A program made the position numbers and the translations under genes. A stretch of 46,827 nucleotides of DNA, taken from the NCBI GenBank assembly GCA_964370755.1, contig CAYJKL010000008.1, positions 1 to 46,827 of the forward strand, given 5' to 3'. Every line of letters begins with the position of its first letter. Position 1 is the stretch's first letter. The notes under the pieces were generated by a model. It was given only the letters and a program-made list of their open reading frames with translations. It made no database searches and was not told where the DNA came from. The DNA is from CAKOSP01 sp964370755 (GTDB lineage Bacteria > Bacillota_I > Bacilli_A > RF39 > UBA660). Positions 16,607 through 26,859 of the stretch are shown piece by piece.

Positions 16607-18691
16607 ATGAAAAAAAAGGTAACAGTTAGAAATTATAAAATTATTTGTACTTTCGTTACTCTTTTTTTAATTGTAGCAATAGTTAGACTCGGAATGATTA
16701 GTCTTAGTACTGAAATAGATGGTATGAATATCGAAGCATTTGCTAATTCAAGAAATACAGTATCTAAAACTCTTTATGCATCAAGAGGTAATATATATGA
16801 TATATATGGTGAGCACCTTGCACAGACGGTAAACTCATATACAGTTATTGCATATCTTGATGAATCTAGAACGGAAGATGAAGATAATATAAGGCATGTT
16901 GTAAATGTAGAAGAAACAGCAGCAGCACTATCTCCAATACTTGAAATACCATATGATGAACTTGTAGTAACTCTTAGTAAAGATAAATACCAAGTAGAAC
17001 TTAAAAGAAATATTACAGAGCTTACAAAAAGCAAAATTGATATTTTAGAACTTAACGGAATAGGGTTTGATGACTCAGTAACAAGATATTACCAATCAGG
17101 TTCTTTTGCCTCATACATAATAGGTTACGCTAAACCGGATGATGAAGGAAAAATTGAAGGTGAACTTGGAATTGAAGGTTACTACGATGATATATTAAAG
17201 GGAACAGACGGAACAACTAGTTATCAGCAAGATGCATATGGTTATAAAATACCAAATGTTCCGGAGTATACAACTGAGGCAGTAAGTGGTTCGGATATAT
17301 ACTTAACTATTGACAGTAACATTCAGTTAATTTTAGAAAATGCTGTAAACAAAATTAAAAAAGAATATACCTCGGAGTGGGCTATCATGACAGTAATAGA
17401 TGCTAACACTGGAGCAATAGTAGGAAGTGCAACTAGTCCATCATACAATCCTAACGACCTTAATAGTATTACAAATTACCTTAATCCTCTAATAAGTTAT
17501 AGTTACGAGCCAGGTTCTACTATGAAAGCATTTTCCTTTGCATCAGCAATTGAAGAAGGTATTTATAACGGAGAAGAAACATTTAAATCAGGTAGTATCG
17601 CAGTAGCAGATGTTACAATCAGTGACTACAATAAATATGGATGGGGCGACATAACGTATGATACTGGGTTTGCATATTCATCTAACGTAGGAACTACGAT
17701 GCTTGCTTTAGAACTTGGTGCAAATACTCTAACAGATTATTATCACGATTTAGGTTTCGGAGAGCTTACTGGTATAGAATTATCAGGAGAAATTGAAGGA
17801 ACTATGGACTTTTACTATCAATCAGAGCTTGCTAATGCATCATTTGGTCAAGGTATGAGTGTAACGCCAATTCAAATGCTTCAAGCATATACTGTATTTA
17901 CTAATGATGGAACAATGTTAAAACCATACATCGTGGATAAAATAGTAGATGAAAATGGCGAAATCACATATGATGGAAAACGTACTGAAGTAGGAAAAAT
18001 ATTTGATAAAACAACGACAGATTACATGGAAAATTTACTATACGATGCAGTATATAATGGTACAAGCAACATATGGCAACCAGAAAATGTAACAATAATA
18101 GGTAAAACGGGTACAGCACAAATTGCGTCTCCATCAGGAGGTTACTTAGAAGGTGACTCAAACGTTATTCGTAGTTTCATGAATATATTTCCAAAGGAAG
18201 ACCCAGAATATATTTTATATATGGCAGTAAAACAGTATACAGGTCCAACAAATAATTTAGCAGACTATACAACAACTGCAATAGAAGAAATAGCAAGTTA
18301 TGCAAAAATAACTGATGAAGAGATTAATCATAAAGTATCAGAAAAAATAAATTTAGAAAACTATATAAGTTCTAAAACGAATGAGTCAGCAACTATACTT
18401 ACAGGAGAAGGATTAAATGTAGTAGTTCTTGGAGATGGGGCTTATGTAACTAATCAGTTTCCACTTAAAAATGCAACTGTATTTAAAGGAGATAGAGTAT
18501 TTCTTAAAACAAATTCAGATAATATCGTAATTCCTGATTTAACAGGATATAGTGCTAGTGAGATAAGAACGCTTGCATCACTTCTTAATATAGAAATAAA
18601 TATAGAAGGGTATGGTTATGTAGTAGCACAAAGTTTACCAGCATTTAAAGTTTTAGAAGCCGCTGATGTGTTAACAGTAACTTTAGGTTAA
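16607..18691 (+). CDS. pbpB: Class B penicillin-binding protein, FtsI/PBP2B type
   Basis: 694 aa septal transpeptidase: an N-terminal membrane anchor (residues 10-32), a pedestal with SRGNIYDIYG, and a transpeptidase domain with the three active-site motifs EPGSTMK (nucleophile Ser near 304), SSN near 358 and KTGT near 499. Two C-terminal PASTA-like repeats follow (about 560-690, including VIPDLTGYSASEIRTL). It partners FtsL and FtsW in the divisome. It begins 3 bp after ftsL. Confidence 0.94.
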   Translation: MKKKVTVRNYKIICTFVTLFLIVAIVRLGMISLSTEIDGMNIEAFANSRNTVSKTLYASRGNIYDIYGEHLAQTVNSYTVIAYLDESRTEDEDNIRHVVNVEETAAALSPILEIPYDELVVTLSKDKYQVELKRNITELTKSKIDILELNGIGFDDSVTRYYQSGSFASYIIGYAKPDDEGKIEGELGIEGYYDDILKGTDGTTSYQQDAYGYKIPNVPEYTTEAVSGSDIYLTIDSNIQLILENAVNKIKKEYTSEWAIMTVIDANTGAIVGSATSPSYNPNDLNSITNYLNPLISYSYEPGSTMKAFSFASAIEEGIYNGEETFKSGSIAVADVTISDYNKYGWGDITYDTGFAYSSNVGTTMLALELGANTLTDYYHDLGFGELTGIELSGEIEGTMDFYYQSELANASFGQGMSVTPIQMLQAYTVFTNDGTMLKPYIVDKIVDENGEITYDGKRTEVGKIFDKTTTDYMENLLYDAVYNGTSNIWQPENVTIIGKTGTAQIASPSGGYLEGDSNVIRSFMNIFPKEDPEYILYMAVKQYTGPTNNLADYTTTAIEEIASYAKITDEEINHKVSEKINLENYISSKTNESATILTGEGLNVVVLGDGAYVTNQFPLKNATVFKGDRVFLKTNSDNIVIPDLTGYSASEIRTLASLLNIEINIEGYGYVVAQSLPAFKVLEAADVLTVTLG

Positions 18692-18692
18692 T

Positions 18693-19265
18693 ATGAATAA
18701 AATAATAGGAATTAGTTTACTTATATTTACTTTAATTAGTTTAATATTCTACGATACTATAGTAGCTTGGGATGATATAATATTTAAAAATATAACTTAT
18801 AGTGATACGTTAACAAATATAATGAAAGTAATTACTGAGTTTGGATCAGCATTAGTACTAATTATACTTACAGTAGCATTGTTTATTAAATATAAGAAAA
18901 AATTAGTAATAATAAATTTAATCTTAGTATTTCTTCTTAATAATCTACTTAAAAATATAGTTAAAAGAAGTAGACCAGAAGATATGATGATAATTGAAAC
19001 ATCATATTCATTTCCAAGTGGACATGCAATGATTAGTACAGCATTTTATGGACTTATAATTTACTATATAATAAAAAGTAACATTAAGAAAAAATCTAAA
19101 ATATTAATATCTATATTACTTGGAATATTAATTCTACTAATTTCTTTTAGTAGAGTTTACTTAAAAGTACATTATTTTTCTGATATATATTTTGGAATTC
19201 TTTTTGGAATAATTTTCTTATATATACTTATAATAATAAAAAACAAATATTTCGAAAAAAAATAG
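18693..19265 (+). CDS. PAP2-family membrane phosphatase
   Basis: 190 aa with about five transmembrane helices and the full PAP2 tripartite motif: KNIVKRSRPE, SFPSGHAM and SRVYLKVHYFSD (catalytic Ser-Gly-His and the final His-Asp). It probably dephosphorylates undecaprenyl diphosphate or phosphatidic acid species; UppP-type lipid carrier recycling would fit its position directly behind pbpB (1-bp gap), but that is inference. Confidence 0.88.
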   Translation: MNKIIGISLLIFTLISLIFYDTIVAWDDIIFKNITYSDTLTNIMKVITEFGSALVLIILTVALFIKYKKKLVIINLILVFLLNNLLKNIVKRSRPEDMMIIETSYSFPSGHAMISTAFYGLIIYYIIKSNIKKKSKILISILLGILILLISFSRVYLKVHYFSDIYFGILFGIIFLYILIIIKNKYFEKK

Positions 19266-19336
19266 GCGTTTTTTATTTTTTTTATTTCAAAAGTATGGTA
19301 TTATTATTATGCTAAAAAGCAAAGGAGTGATAAATA

Positions 19337-21562
19337 GTGGCATGGAAAAATTTTAAAGAAGGAATTTGGCAAACTGAAATTAACGTTGCGGATTTTGTAA
19401 AGTTAAATTACAAAGAGTATAGTGAAGATGACAGTTTTCTAGAAAATACTACTGAAAAAACCAACAAAGTATTAGAAAAATACGAGGCACTTTTAATAGA
19501 AGAACATAAAAAAGGGATTATAGGAATAGATACTGAAAACATAAGCGGAATAGACGCTTTTGAAGCAGGTTACTTAGATAAAGAAAATGAAGTAATTGTA
19601 GGTATTCAAACTAGTAAACCAGGAGAAAGAATTTACCAACCATTTGGTGGTCTTAGAATGGCTAAAACTGCAACAGCAGCTCATAATTATCAGTTTAATC
19701 ATGAGAAGGAAGAAATGCTTGAAAAGTATGTAAGAACACACAATGATGGAGTTTTCGCAGCATATGATTCATCTATTAGAGCAGCAAGAAAATCAGGTCT
19801 TATTACTGGTCTTCCAGATGCATACGGAAGAGGAAGAATTATAGGTGACTATAGAAGAGTAGCTCTTTACGGTATTGACAAGCTAATGGAAGAAAAAAGC
19901 AAAGAGTGGGAAACTGTTACAGCTGATGAAATGAGTGATTCACTAATTCGTCTTAGAGAAGAAATTTTTAGACAACATACTGCTCTAGCAGAACTAAAAA
20001 AAATGGCAGAAAGATACGGCTTTGATATAAGTGGTCCTGCTACAAATGCAAAAGAAGCAGTACAGTGGACATACTTTGGTTATCTAGCATCAGTTAAAGA
20101 AAATAATGGTGCTGCTATGAGTATGGGTAGAATAGATGCATTCTTAGATATATATATAGAAAGAGACTTGGAAAATAAAGTAATAACTGAAAAAGAAGCT
20201 CAAGAGTTAATTGATCAGTTTGTTATTAAAATGCGTTTAGTAAGACATCTTAGAACTCCAGAATATGATGAATTATTCTCAGGAGATCCAACTTGGGTAA
20301 CTTGCGTTTTAGGTGGTATTACTACTGATAATAAAAATATGGTTACTAAAACTAGTTATCGTATGCTTCATACACTAATTAATTTAAAACCAGCGCCAGA
20401 ACCTAATATGACTATTTTATGGAGTGAAAAATTACCAGAAAACTTCAAAAAGTACTGTGCAAAAATTTCAATTGAAACAGATTCTATTCAATATGAAAAT
20501 GATGATATAATGAGACCTATTTATGGAGATGATTATGCAATAGCTTGCTGTGTTAGTGCCATGAGAGTAGGTAAAGATATGCAGTTCTTCGGAGCTAGAT
20601 GCAATCTTGCTAAAGCGCTTTTATACGCTATAAATGGTGGTATAGATGAAGTAAGTGGAGTTAAAGTATTAGATGGATTTGAAAAAATAACAGATGAAGT
20701 ACTTGACTACGATAAAGTAATGGACGCATTTAATAAAGTAATGAAAAGACTTGGGACAACATATGCTAAAGCAATGAACATAATCCATTACATGCATGAT
20801 AAATATGCTTATGAAACAATTCAAATGGCACTTCATGATACAAAAGTTCATCATTATATGGCATATGGAGTAGCAGGTTTATCGGTAGTAGCAGACTCGT
20901 TATCAGCAATTAAATTTGCTAAAGTTAAACCGATTAGAAATGAAGATGGTATAGCAGTAGACTTCAATATTGAAGGCGATTTCCCAAAATACGGAAATGA
21001 CAATGATGATGTAGATGATATCGCTCTTACTGTTTTAGATAAAATAAGTAATGAACTTAAATCACATAAATGTTATAAAGATGCAGAACCTACACTTTCA
21101 GTTTTAACTATTACATCAAATGTAGTGTATGGTAAAAAAACTGGGTCAACACCTGATGGTAGAAAAAAAGGAGTACCTTTTGCTCCAGGAGCTAATCCAA
21201 TGCATCAAAGAGATGAAGATGGAGCTATAGCATCACTTAACTCAGTTGCAAAAATTAAATATAGTGACTGTTGTAAAGATGGTATATCAAATACATTTAC
21301 AATAACACCAGCTTCACTTGGTAAAGATAAAGAAAATCAAATTGATAATTTAGTAACTCTTTTAGGAGGATATTTTAGCCAAGGTGCTCACCACTTAAAT
21401 GTTAATGTTTTAAGTAAAGAAACTCTAGTAGATGCAATGGAAAATCCAGATAAGTATCCACTTCTAACAATAAGAGTATCTGGTTATGCAGTTAGATTTA
21501 ATAGACTTACAAAAAATCAACAAGAAGAGGTTATAGAAAGAACCTTCCATGAGAAATTATAA
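19337..21562 (+). CDS. pflB: Formate C-acetyltransferase (pyruvate formate-lyase)
   Basis: 741 aa. It splits pyruvate plus CoA to acetyl-CoA and formate, showing an anaerobic fermentative life. The start is GTG after AAAGGAGTG (M-A-W-K). Active-site features: the adjacent cysteines in YAIACCVSAMRVG (near 403-404) and the glycyl-radical site RVSGYAVRF near residue 716. Its 3' end overlaps pflA. Confidence 0.97.
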   Translation: MAWKNFKEGIWQTEINVADFVKLNYKEYSEDDSFLENTTEKTNKVLEKYEALLIEEHKKGIIGIDTENISGIDAFEAGYLDKENEVIVGIQTSKPGERIYQPFGGLRMAKTATAAHNYQFNHEKEEMLEKYVRTHNDGVFAAYDSSIRAARKSGLITGLPDAYGRGRIIGDYRRVALYGIDKLMEEKSKEWETVTADEMSDSLIRLREEIFRQHTALAELKKMAERYGFDISGPATNAKEAVQWTYFGYLASVKENNGAAMSMGRIDAFLDIYIERDLENKVITEKEAQELIDQFVIKMRLVRHLRTPEYDELFSGDPTWVTCVLGGITTDNKNMVTKTSYRMLHTLINLKPAPEPNMTILWSEKLPENFKKYCAKISIETDSIQYENDDIMRPIYGDDYAIACCVSAMRVGKDMQFFGARCNLAKALLYAINGGIDEVSGVKVLDGFEKITDEVLDYDKVMDAFNKVMKRLGTTYAKAMNIIHYMHDKYAYETIQMALHDTKVHHYMAYGVAGLSVVADSLSAIKFAKVKPIRNEDGIAVDFNIEGDFPKYGNDNDDVDDIALTVLDKISNELKSHKCYKDAEPTLSVLTITSNVVYGKKTGSTPDGRKKGVPFAPGANPMHQRDEDGAIASLNSVAKIKYSDCCKDGISNTFTITPASLGKDKENQIDNLVTLLGGYFSQGAHHLNVNVLSKETLVDAMENPDKYPLLTIRVSGYAVRFNRLTKNQQEEVIERTFHEKL

Positions 21563-22265
21563 CGAAGCTAGCATAAATTCGGTAGAAACTGCTGGTATGG
21601 TAGATGGTCCAGGAATTAGAACAGTAATATTTTTTAATTCCTGTACACTTCGCTGTATATATTGTCATAATCCTGAAACTTGGTGTCTTGGAGAGAATAA
21701 TACAAATGTAGATAAACTTTTTTCTAAAATAGTAAGAAACAAACCGTATTTTAAAAACGGTGGAGGAGTTACTTTTTCAGGAGGAGAACCTCTTATACAT
21801 ACTGAGTTTATTATTAATTTAACAAAAAAGTTAAAAGAAGAAAATATCCATACTGCACTAGATACAGCGGGTATTAATCATACAAATGATCAAATTTTAG
21901 AACTTATTGGCCTTGTAATATTAGATATTAAGCATGTTACAAAAGAAGGTTATAAAAATATAACTGGCATGGATAAGTTAGAAGAACAAGATTCATTTAT
22001 TGAAAAACTTAATAAGTATAATAAAAAAGTATGGTTAAGACAAGTGATAGTACCAGGTATAACAGATAGTATAGACTACATAACTAAATTAAATAGTTAC
22101 ATAAAAAAAATAAACAACGTAGAAAAAATAGAGTTTATACCATATCATAGTTATGGAAAAGAAAAATATAATAAATTAAATATAAATTATCCACTTGAAC
22201 ACACTAAAGACATGGATAAAGAAAAATGTGATAAATTATTTAAGGAATTTAACCAATTAGGTTAA
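21549..22265 (+). CDS. pflA: Pyruvate formate-lyase-activating enzyme
   Basis: 238 aa radical-SAM enzyme that puts the glycyl radical on PflB. The [4Fe-4S] motif CTLRCIYC (CxxxCxxC) is at residues 32-39, followed by HNPETW, GGGVTFSGGEPLIH and LDIKH. It starts within the end of pflB (14-bp overlap), so the two are co-translated. Confidence 0.97.
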   Translation: MRNYNEASINSVETAGMVDGPGIRTVIFFNSCTLRCIYCHNPETWCLGENNTNVDKLFSKIVRNKPYFKNGGGVTFSGGEPLIHTEFIINLTKKLKEENIHTALDTAGINHTNDQILELIGLVILDIKHVTKEGYKNITGMDKLEEQDSFIEKLNKYNKKVWLRQVIVPGITDSIDYITKLNSYIKKINNVEKIEFIPYHSYGKEKYNKLNINYPLEHTKDMDKEKCDKLFKEFNQLG

Positions 22266-22360
22266 ATTTTTTTTAGGAATAATCCAAAGACAAAAACAGA
22301 AATGATAATCCTTGAAAAAAAAAGATTTCTATGGTATCCTTATAGTAGGAGGAATATGAT

Positions 22361-23509
22361 ATGTATTGTCCAAACTGTGGAAAACAAATCCCAATAGATT
22401 CAGAGTTTTGTCCAAACTGTGGGAAACAAATGAAAAATAATAATCAACCAATAAATAATAAAACAATTAGTAACAATAAGCAAAATACTAAACAATTTAT
22501 AACAGGGTTACTTGTAGGACTAATAATAGTTGGTATTTTATTCATAACTATTAGTGAGACAAGTAACAGTACGATTTTTTTAGATGATATTTATAATGAG
22601 AAAAATAACGAAAAAACAACAACTACAAATTATACTGGAAAAACAATAATAGAAAGAGATAACACTTATGCAGGTGTAACAATCAGTAGTGTTCAAGATG
22701 CAGTAGATTTAATTGTGGAAGATTCAGTTAATCAAAAAAACACTTGTCCAGAAGAAATAATTGAAGTGGAGAATAAAATAATTGATGAATTTAACATAAC
22801 AGCTGTAAACTTATGTGAACTAGATCTAAATGTTGCAAATGATACATATGACGCAATAAAATATGTATATGATATGTTTCCAGATTCAAAAGATCATTTA
22901 ACTAATTTAACACTAATGAACCTTGATGGTATTATCCAAGCGCTAGCAAACTTTCAACCGCTTTATGCATTTGCTACCTCAGATGCAGAAGATGGTTTTC
23001 CTGTAGTAACCAAAATTATTATTGGTTTGAATTCAAAATATTATTTGGATATTCCAAGATTTGAAAATGCAATTAATGCATCAATTGAATCTGGTCATTT
23101 TCCTGAAAATACAACTGTTAGTTCAGTTTTAGTGCATGAAATGGGTCATTATTTATCATATGTAGCTAGGTTAAAAAATTATAATAAAGATTCATCGTTA
23201 TTAATAGGTAATGATGATATGAAATTTTATAATCAAATTATAAATGATTCAATCAATAATATATATACAAAAGAGATGCTAAAAGAAGCGTATAATAATT
23301 ATCAAAAAGATTATGATGATGACATCAGATTCGATGATTGGAGAGGCACTATATCAGATTATGCTGTTGCAAAAGATTCAACAACAGGAGAATATATTTA
23401 TGATGAAACAATTGCAGAAGCATTTTCGGATATCTATGGAAATGGTGATGATGCAGCCATAGCTAGTAAATATGTTATAGATGTACTATTAGAAAAGTTG
23501 GAGGAATAA
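22361..23509 (+). CDS. Zinc-ribbon, membrane-anchored HEMGH metallopeptidase-like protein
   Basis: 382 aa. It opens with a double zinc ribbon (CPNCGK...CPNCGK, residues 3-27) on the cytoplasmic side, then a transmembrane helix (about 46-66), then a large external domain. That domain contains SSVLVHEMGHYLSYVARL, an HExxH zinc-protease site, and 80 residues later TIAEAFSDIYG, whose Glu and Asp suit a third ligand. AGGAGG precedes the start. It overlaps the next gene by one base and opens a four-gene run (22361-27780) just upstream of the type VII secretion genes. The substrate is unknown. Confidence 0.75.
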   Translation: MYCPNCGKQIPIDSEFCPNCGKQMKNNNQPINNKTISNNKQNTKQFITGLLVGLIIVGILFITISETSNSTIFLDDIYNEKNNEKTTTTNYTGKTIIERDNTYAGVTISSVQDAVDLIVEDSVNQKNTCPEEIIEVENKIIDEFNITAVNLCELDLNVANDTYDAIKYVYDMFPDSKDHLTNLTLMNLDGIIQALANFQPLYAFATSDAEDGFPVVTKIIIGLNSKYYLDIPRFENAINASIESGHFPENTTVSSVLVHEMGHYLSYVARLKNYNKDSSLLIGNDDMKFYNQIINDSINNIYTKEMLKEAYNNYQKDYDDDIRFDDWRGTISDYAVAKDSTTGEYIYDETIAEAFSDIYGNGDDAAIASKYVIDVLLEKLEE

Positions 23510-25224
23510 TGAAAAAATATTTAATTATTATTGCATTATTTGTAGTTGGAACAATTACTATAAGTGCAAGCACTAGTAACTTCAAATTTAGTACAAATGG
23601 AATTCTAAAAGAAAATGTTTTAGAAAATAGTATAATGGCAAACTTTGATGACACCTATGCACTAAAAAGTGAGTTAGGCAGTTCTCAAATTGAAAATGAA
23701 AAAGAATTAATAGAACTTACAAAAAAGACTACATCACTATTACTCGGAAATATAAATAGTGATGAAGAAACAAATGAGGAATATTATAAAAGGCATAAAG
23801 AATATTTGGAAAATGCTACATATAATCATTTTCCTAAAAGTGAAGACTATGAAAGTGGTTATGATGAAAGTATAGATAATTATAACTACGCAATATTATC
23901 GGAATTTGCAGTACCATCATTATTCTTGGCATTTGATAAATATGATATTAAATATAATTCTTATGGAGAAATAAATTTATTTTCTTCAAAAAACTTAATT
24001 ATATCAACAATTACACTACCGAGTATTACAATGAATGAGGAAAATAAGTATAATCCGCTAAATTATGATAGAGTAAATAGTTCGATTAAAATAACATATT
24101 TTTTTATAGAACTAAATGGCAAATATACCTTAGCACACTTATTTGGAGAAACCTCTGATGAAATAGAAAATTATTTAAATGAGTTATCAGAAACAGAAGA
24201 TTCAAATGTACTACAATCTACAACATATGGAAGTGAAAATTTTAATGATATATATGATTTTTCTAAACTTAAAGCTGTTAGTGAAACAGAAATAAATAAC
24301 ATTTATACAAGTAATAAAGCTAATATATTTTCTTTAAATACTCTATCAAGTGAATATATAGTAGAAAGCGCAAATGGCTTTTTAATAGGAAATGGACTAA
24401 TAGTTACAACATGGAAATACATAGATGCATCACTAACAAATGGACAAACAATTATAATAAATGATGGACTTGGCAATTCATATAAAATGGAGGGTATTGT
24501 AACAGCGAATCCAGAAACGGATACAGCAGTTATAAAATTATCAACTGAAACAGAAAGTCAAGTTAACATTTCATTAGACGAAGTAAATGTTGAAGACCCA
24601 GTTTTCATGCTAACAAGTAAAACGGATATAGGTTTAACAATACAAAGTGGAATAGTTATCTCTACAGATGGATATTTAAAAAATAGTATACCATCATCAT
24701 CGAAAGATCAAGGTGGTCCAATATTTAATGAAAATGGAGAAGTAATTGGAATGAATACTATTGCGGAATTAAATAGTAATACATCACTTTCAATAACGAG
24801 TAACATATTATATGAAATACAAGAAATGTTTAAAAATATACCACGTGAAGAAATAAAAGCAATTGACTTTCAAACTTTAAAAGAAGAATACTACTTAAAA
24901 AGTAATGCAGAAGAAGGGAAAAATTATATTTCTGAAAGTGTATGGGAAAAATTTGGTGCAGTAGGAAATTTAAAAGACTCAATATTATTAGACATAAATT
25001 ATGCAAATAATGTAGATAACATAATAAGTGTAAGATATAAAAATAATATTGGAAGTTTAATATCATCTATGGATTTAACAAAAACATTTACTAATAATCT
25101 AAAAAATTCAGGTTTTGAAGAAGTATTATATAGTGAATCTAAAAGTATATATAAAAATAATGAATATGAAATAATAATTATGTCGGAATTTGATTATTTG
25201 ATAATAGTAATGGTGGAATTATGA
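23509..25224 (+). CDS. Secreted trypsin-fold (HtrA-like) protein with degenerate active site
   Basis: 571 aa with an N-terminal signal peptide or anchor (residues 2-20). A helical N-terminal half is followed by a chymotrypsin-like fold: NGFLIGNGLIVTTWKYI, ETDTAVIKLS and SKDQGGPIFNENGEVIGMNT line up with the HtrA blocks around catalytic His, Asp and Ser. In this copy the His position reads K (TTWKYI for TNxHVI) and the GNSGGP Ser position reads Q (KDQGGP); only the Asp remains. It is therefore most likely a pseudoprotease used for binding. It is translationally coupled on both sides. Confidence 0.7.
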   Translation: MKKYLIIIALFVVGTITISASTSNFKFSTNGILKENVLENSIMANFDDTYALKSELGSSQIENEKELIELTKKTTSLLLGNINSDEETNEEYYKRHKEYLENATYNHFPKSEDYESGYDESIDNYNYAILSEFAVPSLFLAFDKYDIKYNSYGEINLFSSKNLIISTITLPSITMNEENKYNPLNYDRVNSSIKITYFFIELNGKYTLAHLFGETSDEIENYLNELSETEDSNVLQSTTYGSENFNDIYDFSKLKAVSETEINNIYTSNKANIFSLNTLSSEYIVESANGFLIGNGLIVTTWKYIDASLTNGQTIIINDGLGNSYKMEGIVTANPETDTAVIKLSTETESQVNISLDEVNVEDPVFMLTSKTDIGLTIQSGIVISTDGYLKNSIPSSSKDQGGPIFNENGEVIGMNTIAELNSNTSLSITSNILYEIQEMFKNIPREEIKAIDFQTLKEEYYLKSNAEEGKNYISESVWEKFGAVGNLKDSILLDINYANNVDNIISVRYKNNIGSLISSMDLTKTFTNNLKNSGFEEVLYSESKSIYKNNEYEIIIMSEFDYLIIVMVEL

Positions 25225-26855
25225 TGAAAAAATGCAAAAACAAAATAATTGAATTTAAATTCGCAATAATAACGCTTACTATAGTAGTAATTATTGGATT
25301 AATAATTATACTGTTATTAAATCATGGAAATAAAATATCTTTAGTAGATTTTACTAATGAATCATTTGCAGTGAAACATAACTCTTCATGGAATATAGTA
25401 AGCAAAAGTACTGAAAAAATCGAATTTAAACATAGCTCAAATAGTTATTTTAAAATAGAAATTTTAAATCTAACAGACGATTCAAACTATAAAAGTTTAG
25501 ATGAATTATATAGTGATACACTTCAAAATTTAGTAAATATGAACACTGAATATACCGTAATTGGAAAAGAGTATACAACAGTAACTAATAAATCTTTAGA
25601 AGGATACAAAGTATTACTTCAAAAAGATGATCATCAAGTACTATCTGTTTTTGTAAAAGATAGTGAAAAGTTAATACTGTTTACTTATGAAGCAGATAAT
25701 AGTTATTTTGATATACTATTAGACAGTGTTCAAAGTATGATATACAATTTTAGTTTAAATGATATTCGTTATGATTTCGAAAGTGAAATAAAAATTGACA
25801 CAACAAGCATAAGTTATGAAACAGAAAAAGAAGTAACTGATTTATTAAGTAATACTAAAGAAGTAGAACTAGCTTATAATAACTTTTATGTAAAATACAC
25901 AGTTCCAGAAAATTTTGATACAGATATTGTATCATCTTCAGGAGTAATAAATTACTTTGAAGGACTTACAAATGGTTCTATAAATATATATGCAACAATA
26001 TACAATAGAAATATATACGAATATTTAGACACAGAGGAGATATTTAATATGTATTCTAAATATAATACATACAAAACTAGTGATGATTATAGCGATTTTG
26101 AAGAAAACATAAGCGAAATAGATAGTGAACTCCAAGCGTATGTATACAAAAACAGTTATAATAATGAAAATTCTGTAACAGGAAATATCGAAAAAAGTGA
26201 AAATGTTGTACTTTTATACTCCCTAGATAAAAATCACGTACTAAGTATTGAAATATCATCATCAAAAATTAGTATACCAAAAGAATTGGTAGATATGATA
26301 AACATTGAAGAGTACTTTAAGTATTCAAGTTATACACCTTATGTAGAAGATGGAGAAAATACAATCAGTGAATTTATACACGACGTTGATAATGAAAGAA
26401 CAGAACTGAAGTTAACATTGCCAGATAAATATAAGCAACTAGATAAAAATCAAAATATCTATGAACAAAAGTATTTCGGACTAAATTGGAACGAAGATTT
26501 ACAAATATTTGATTATGATATAAAGTATACGGTACATTCACCATACTTAAGTAAAGAGTCATTAATAGATTTAACAAATTCATCCATTGATTTCTATAAA
26601 CCCGGCTTAACAATAAGTAGTGAGGGTGACAAAGAATATAATGGTAAAACATTTAGTACATATACAGCAAACTATCAAAGAATCAGCAATTTAGGATATA
26701 AAAATGAGACATATAGTACAAACCTAATAGTTTTATATTATAGTATGCCAGATGGCAGATTACTTGAAATAAAAATAGAAGGTAACAATAATACAATTAC
26801 AAATGACATGATTTTAGAATTAACAAATTTTAAAATAGAAAAGAAAGAGGGATAA
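25221..26855 (+). CDS. Membrane-anchored extracellular protein of unknown function
   Basis: 544 aa: a cytoplasmic basic stub, one transmembrane helix (about residues 12-34) and an external part that appears to hold three similar PsbP-like or lipoprotein-like domains (around 40-180, 210-370 and 385-540). Each has short strand-rich blocks with aromatic and polar residues, such as FAVKHNSSWNIVS, YVKYTVPENFDTD and LKLTLPDKYKQLD. The repeat reading is a judgement by eye. It overlaps the gene before by 4 bp and lies 4 bp from the gene after, so it belongs to the same operon. Confidence 0.6.
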   Translation: MMKKCKNKIIEFKFAIITLTIVVIIGLIIILLLNHGNKISLVDFTNESFAVKHNSSWNIVSKSTEKIEFKHSSNSYFKIEILNLTDDSNYKSLDELYSDTLQNLVNMNTEYTVIGKEYTTVTNKSLEGYKVLLQKDDHQVLSVFVKDSEKLILFTYEADNSYFDILLDSVQSMIYNFSLNDIRYDFESEIKIDTTSISYETEKEVTDLLSNTKEVELAYNNFYVKYTVPENFDTDIVSSSGVINYFEGLTNGSINIYATIYNRNIYEYLDTEEIFNMYSKYNTYKTSDDYSDFEENISEIDSELQAYVYKNSYNNENSVTGNIEKSENVVLLYSLDKNHVLSIEISSSKISIPKELVDMINIEEYFKYSSYTPYVEDGENTISEFIHDVDNERTELKLTLPDKYKQLDKNQNIYEQKYFGLNWNEDLQIFDYDIKYTVHSPYLSKESLIDLTNSSIDFYKPGLTISSEGDKEYNGKTFSTYTANYQRISNLGYKNETYSTNLIVLYYSMPDGRLLEIKIEGNNNTITNDMILELTNFKIEKKEG

Positions 26856-26859
26856 AAAT

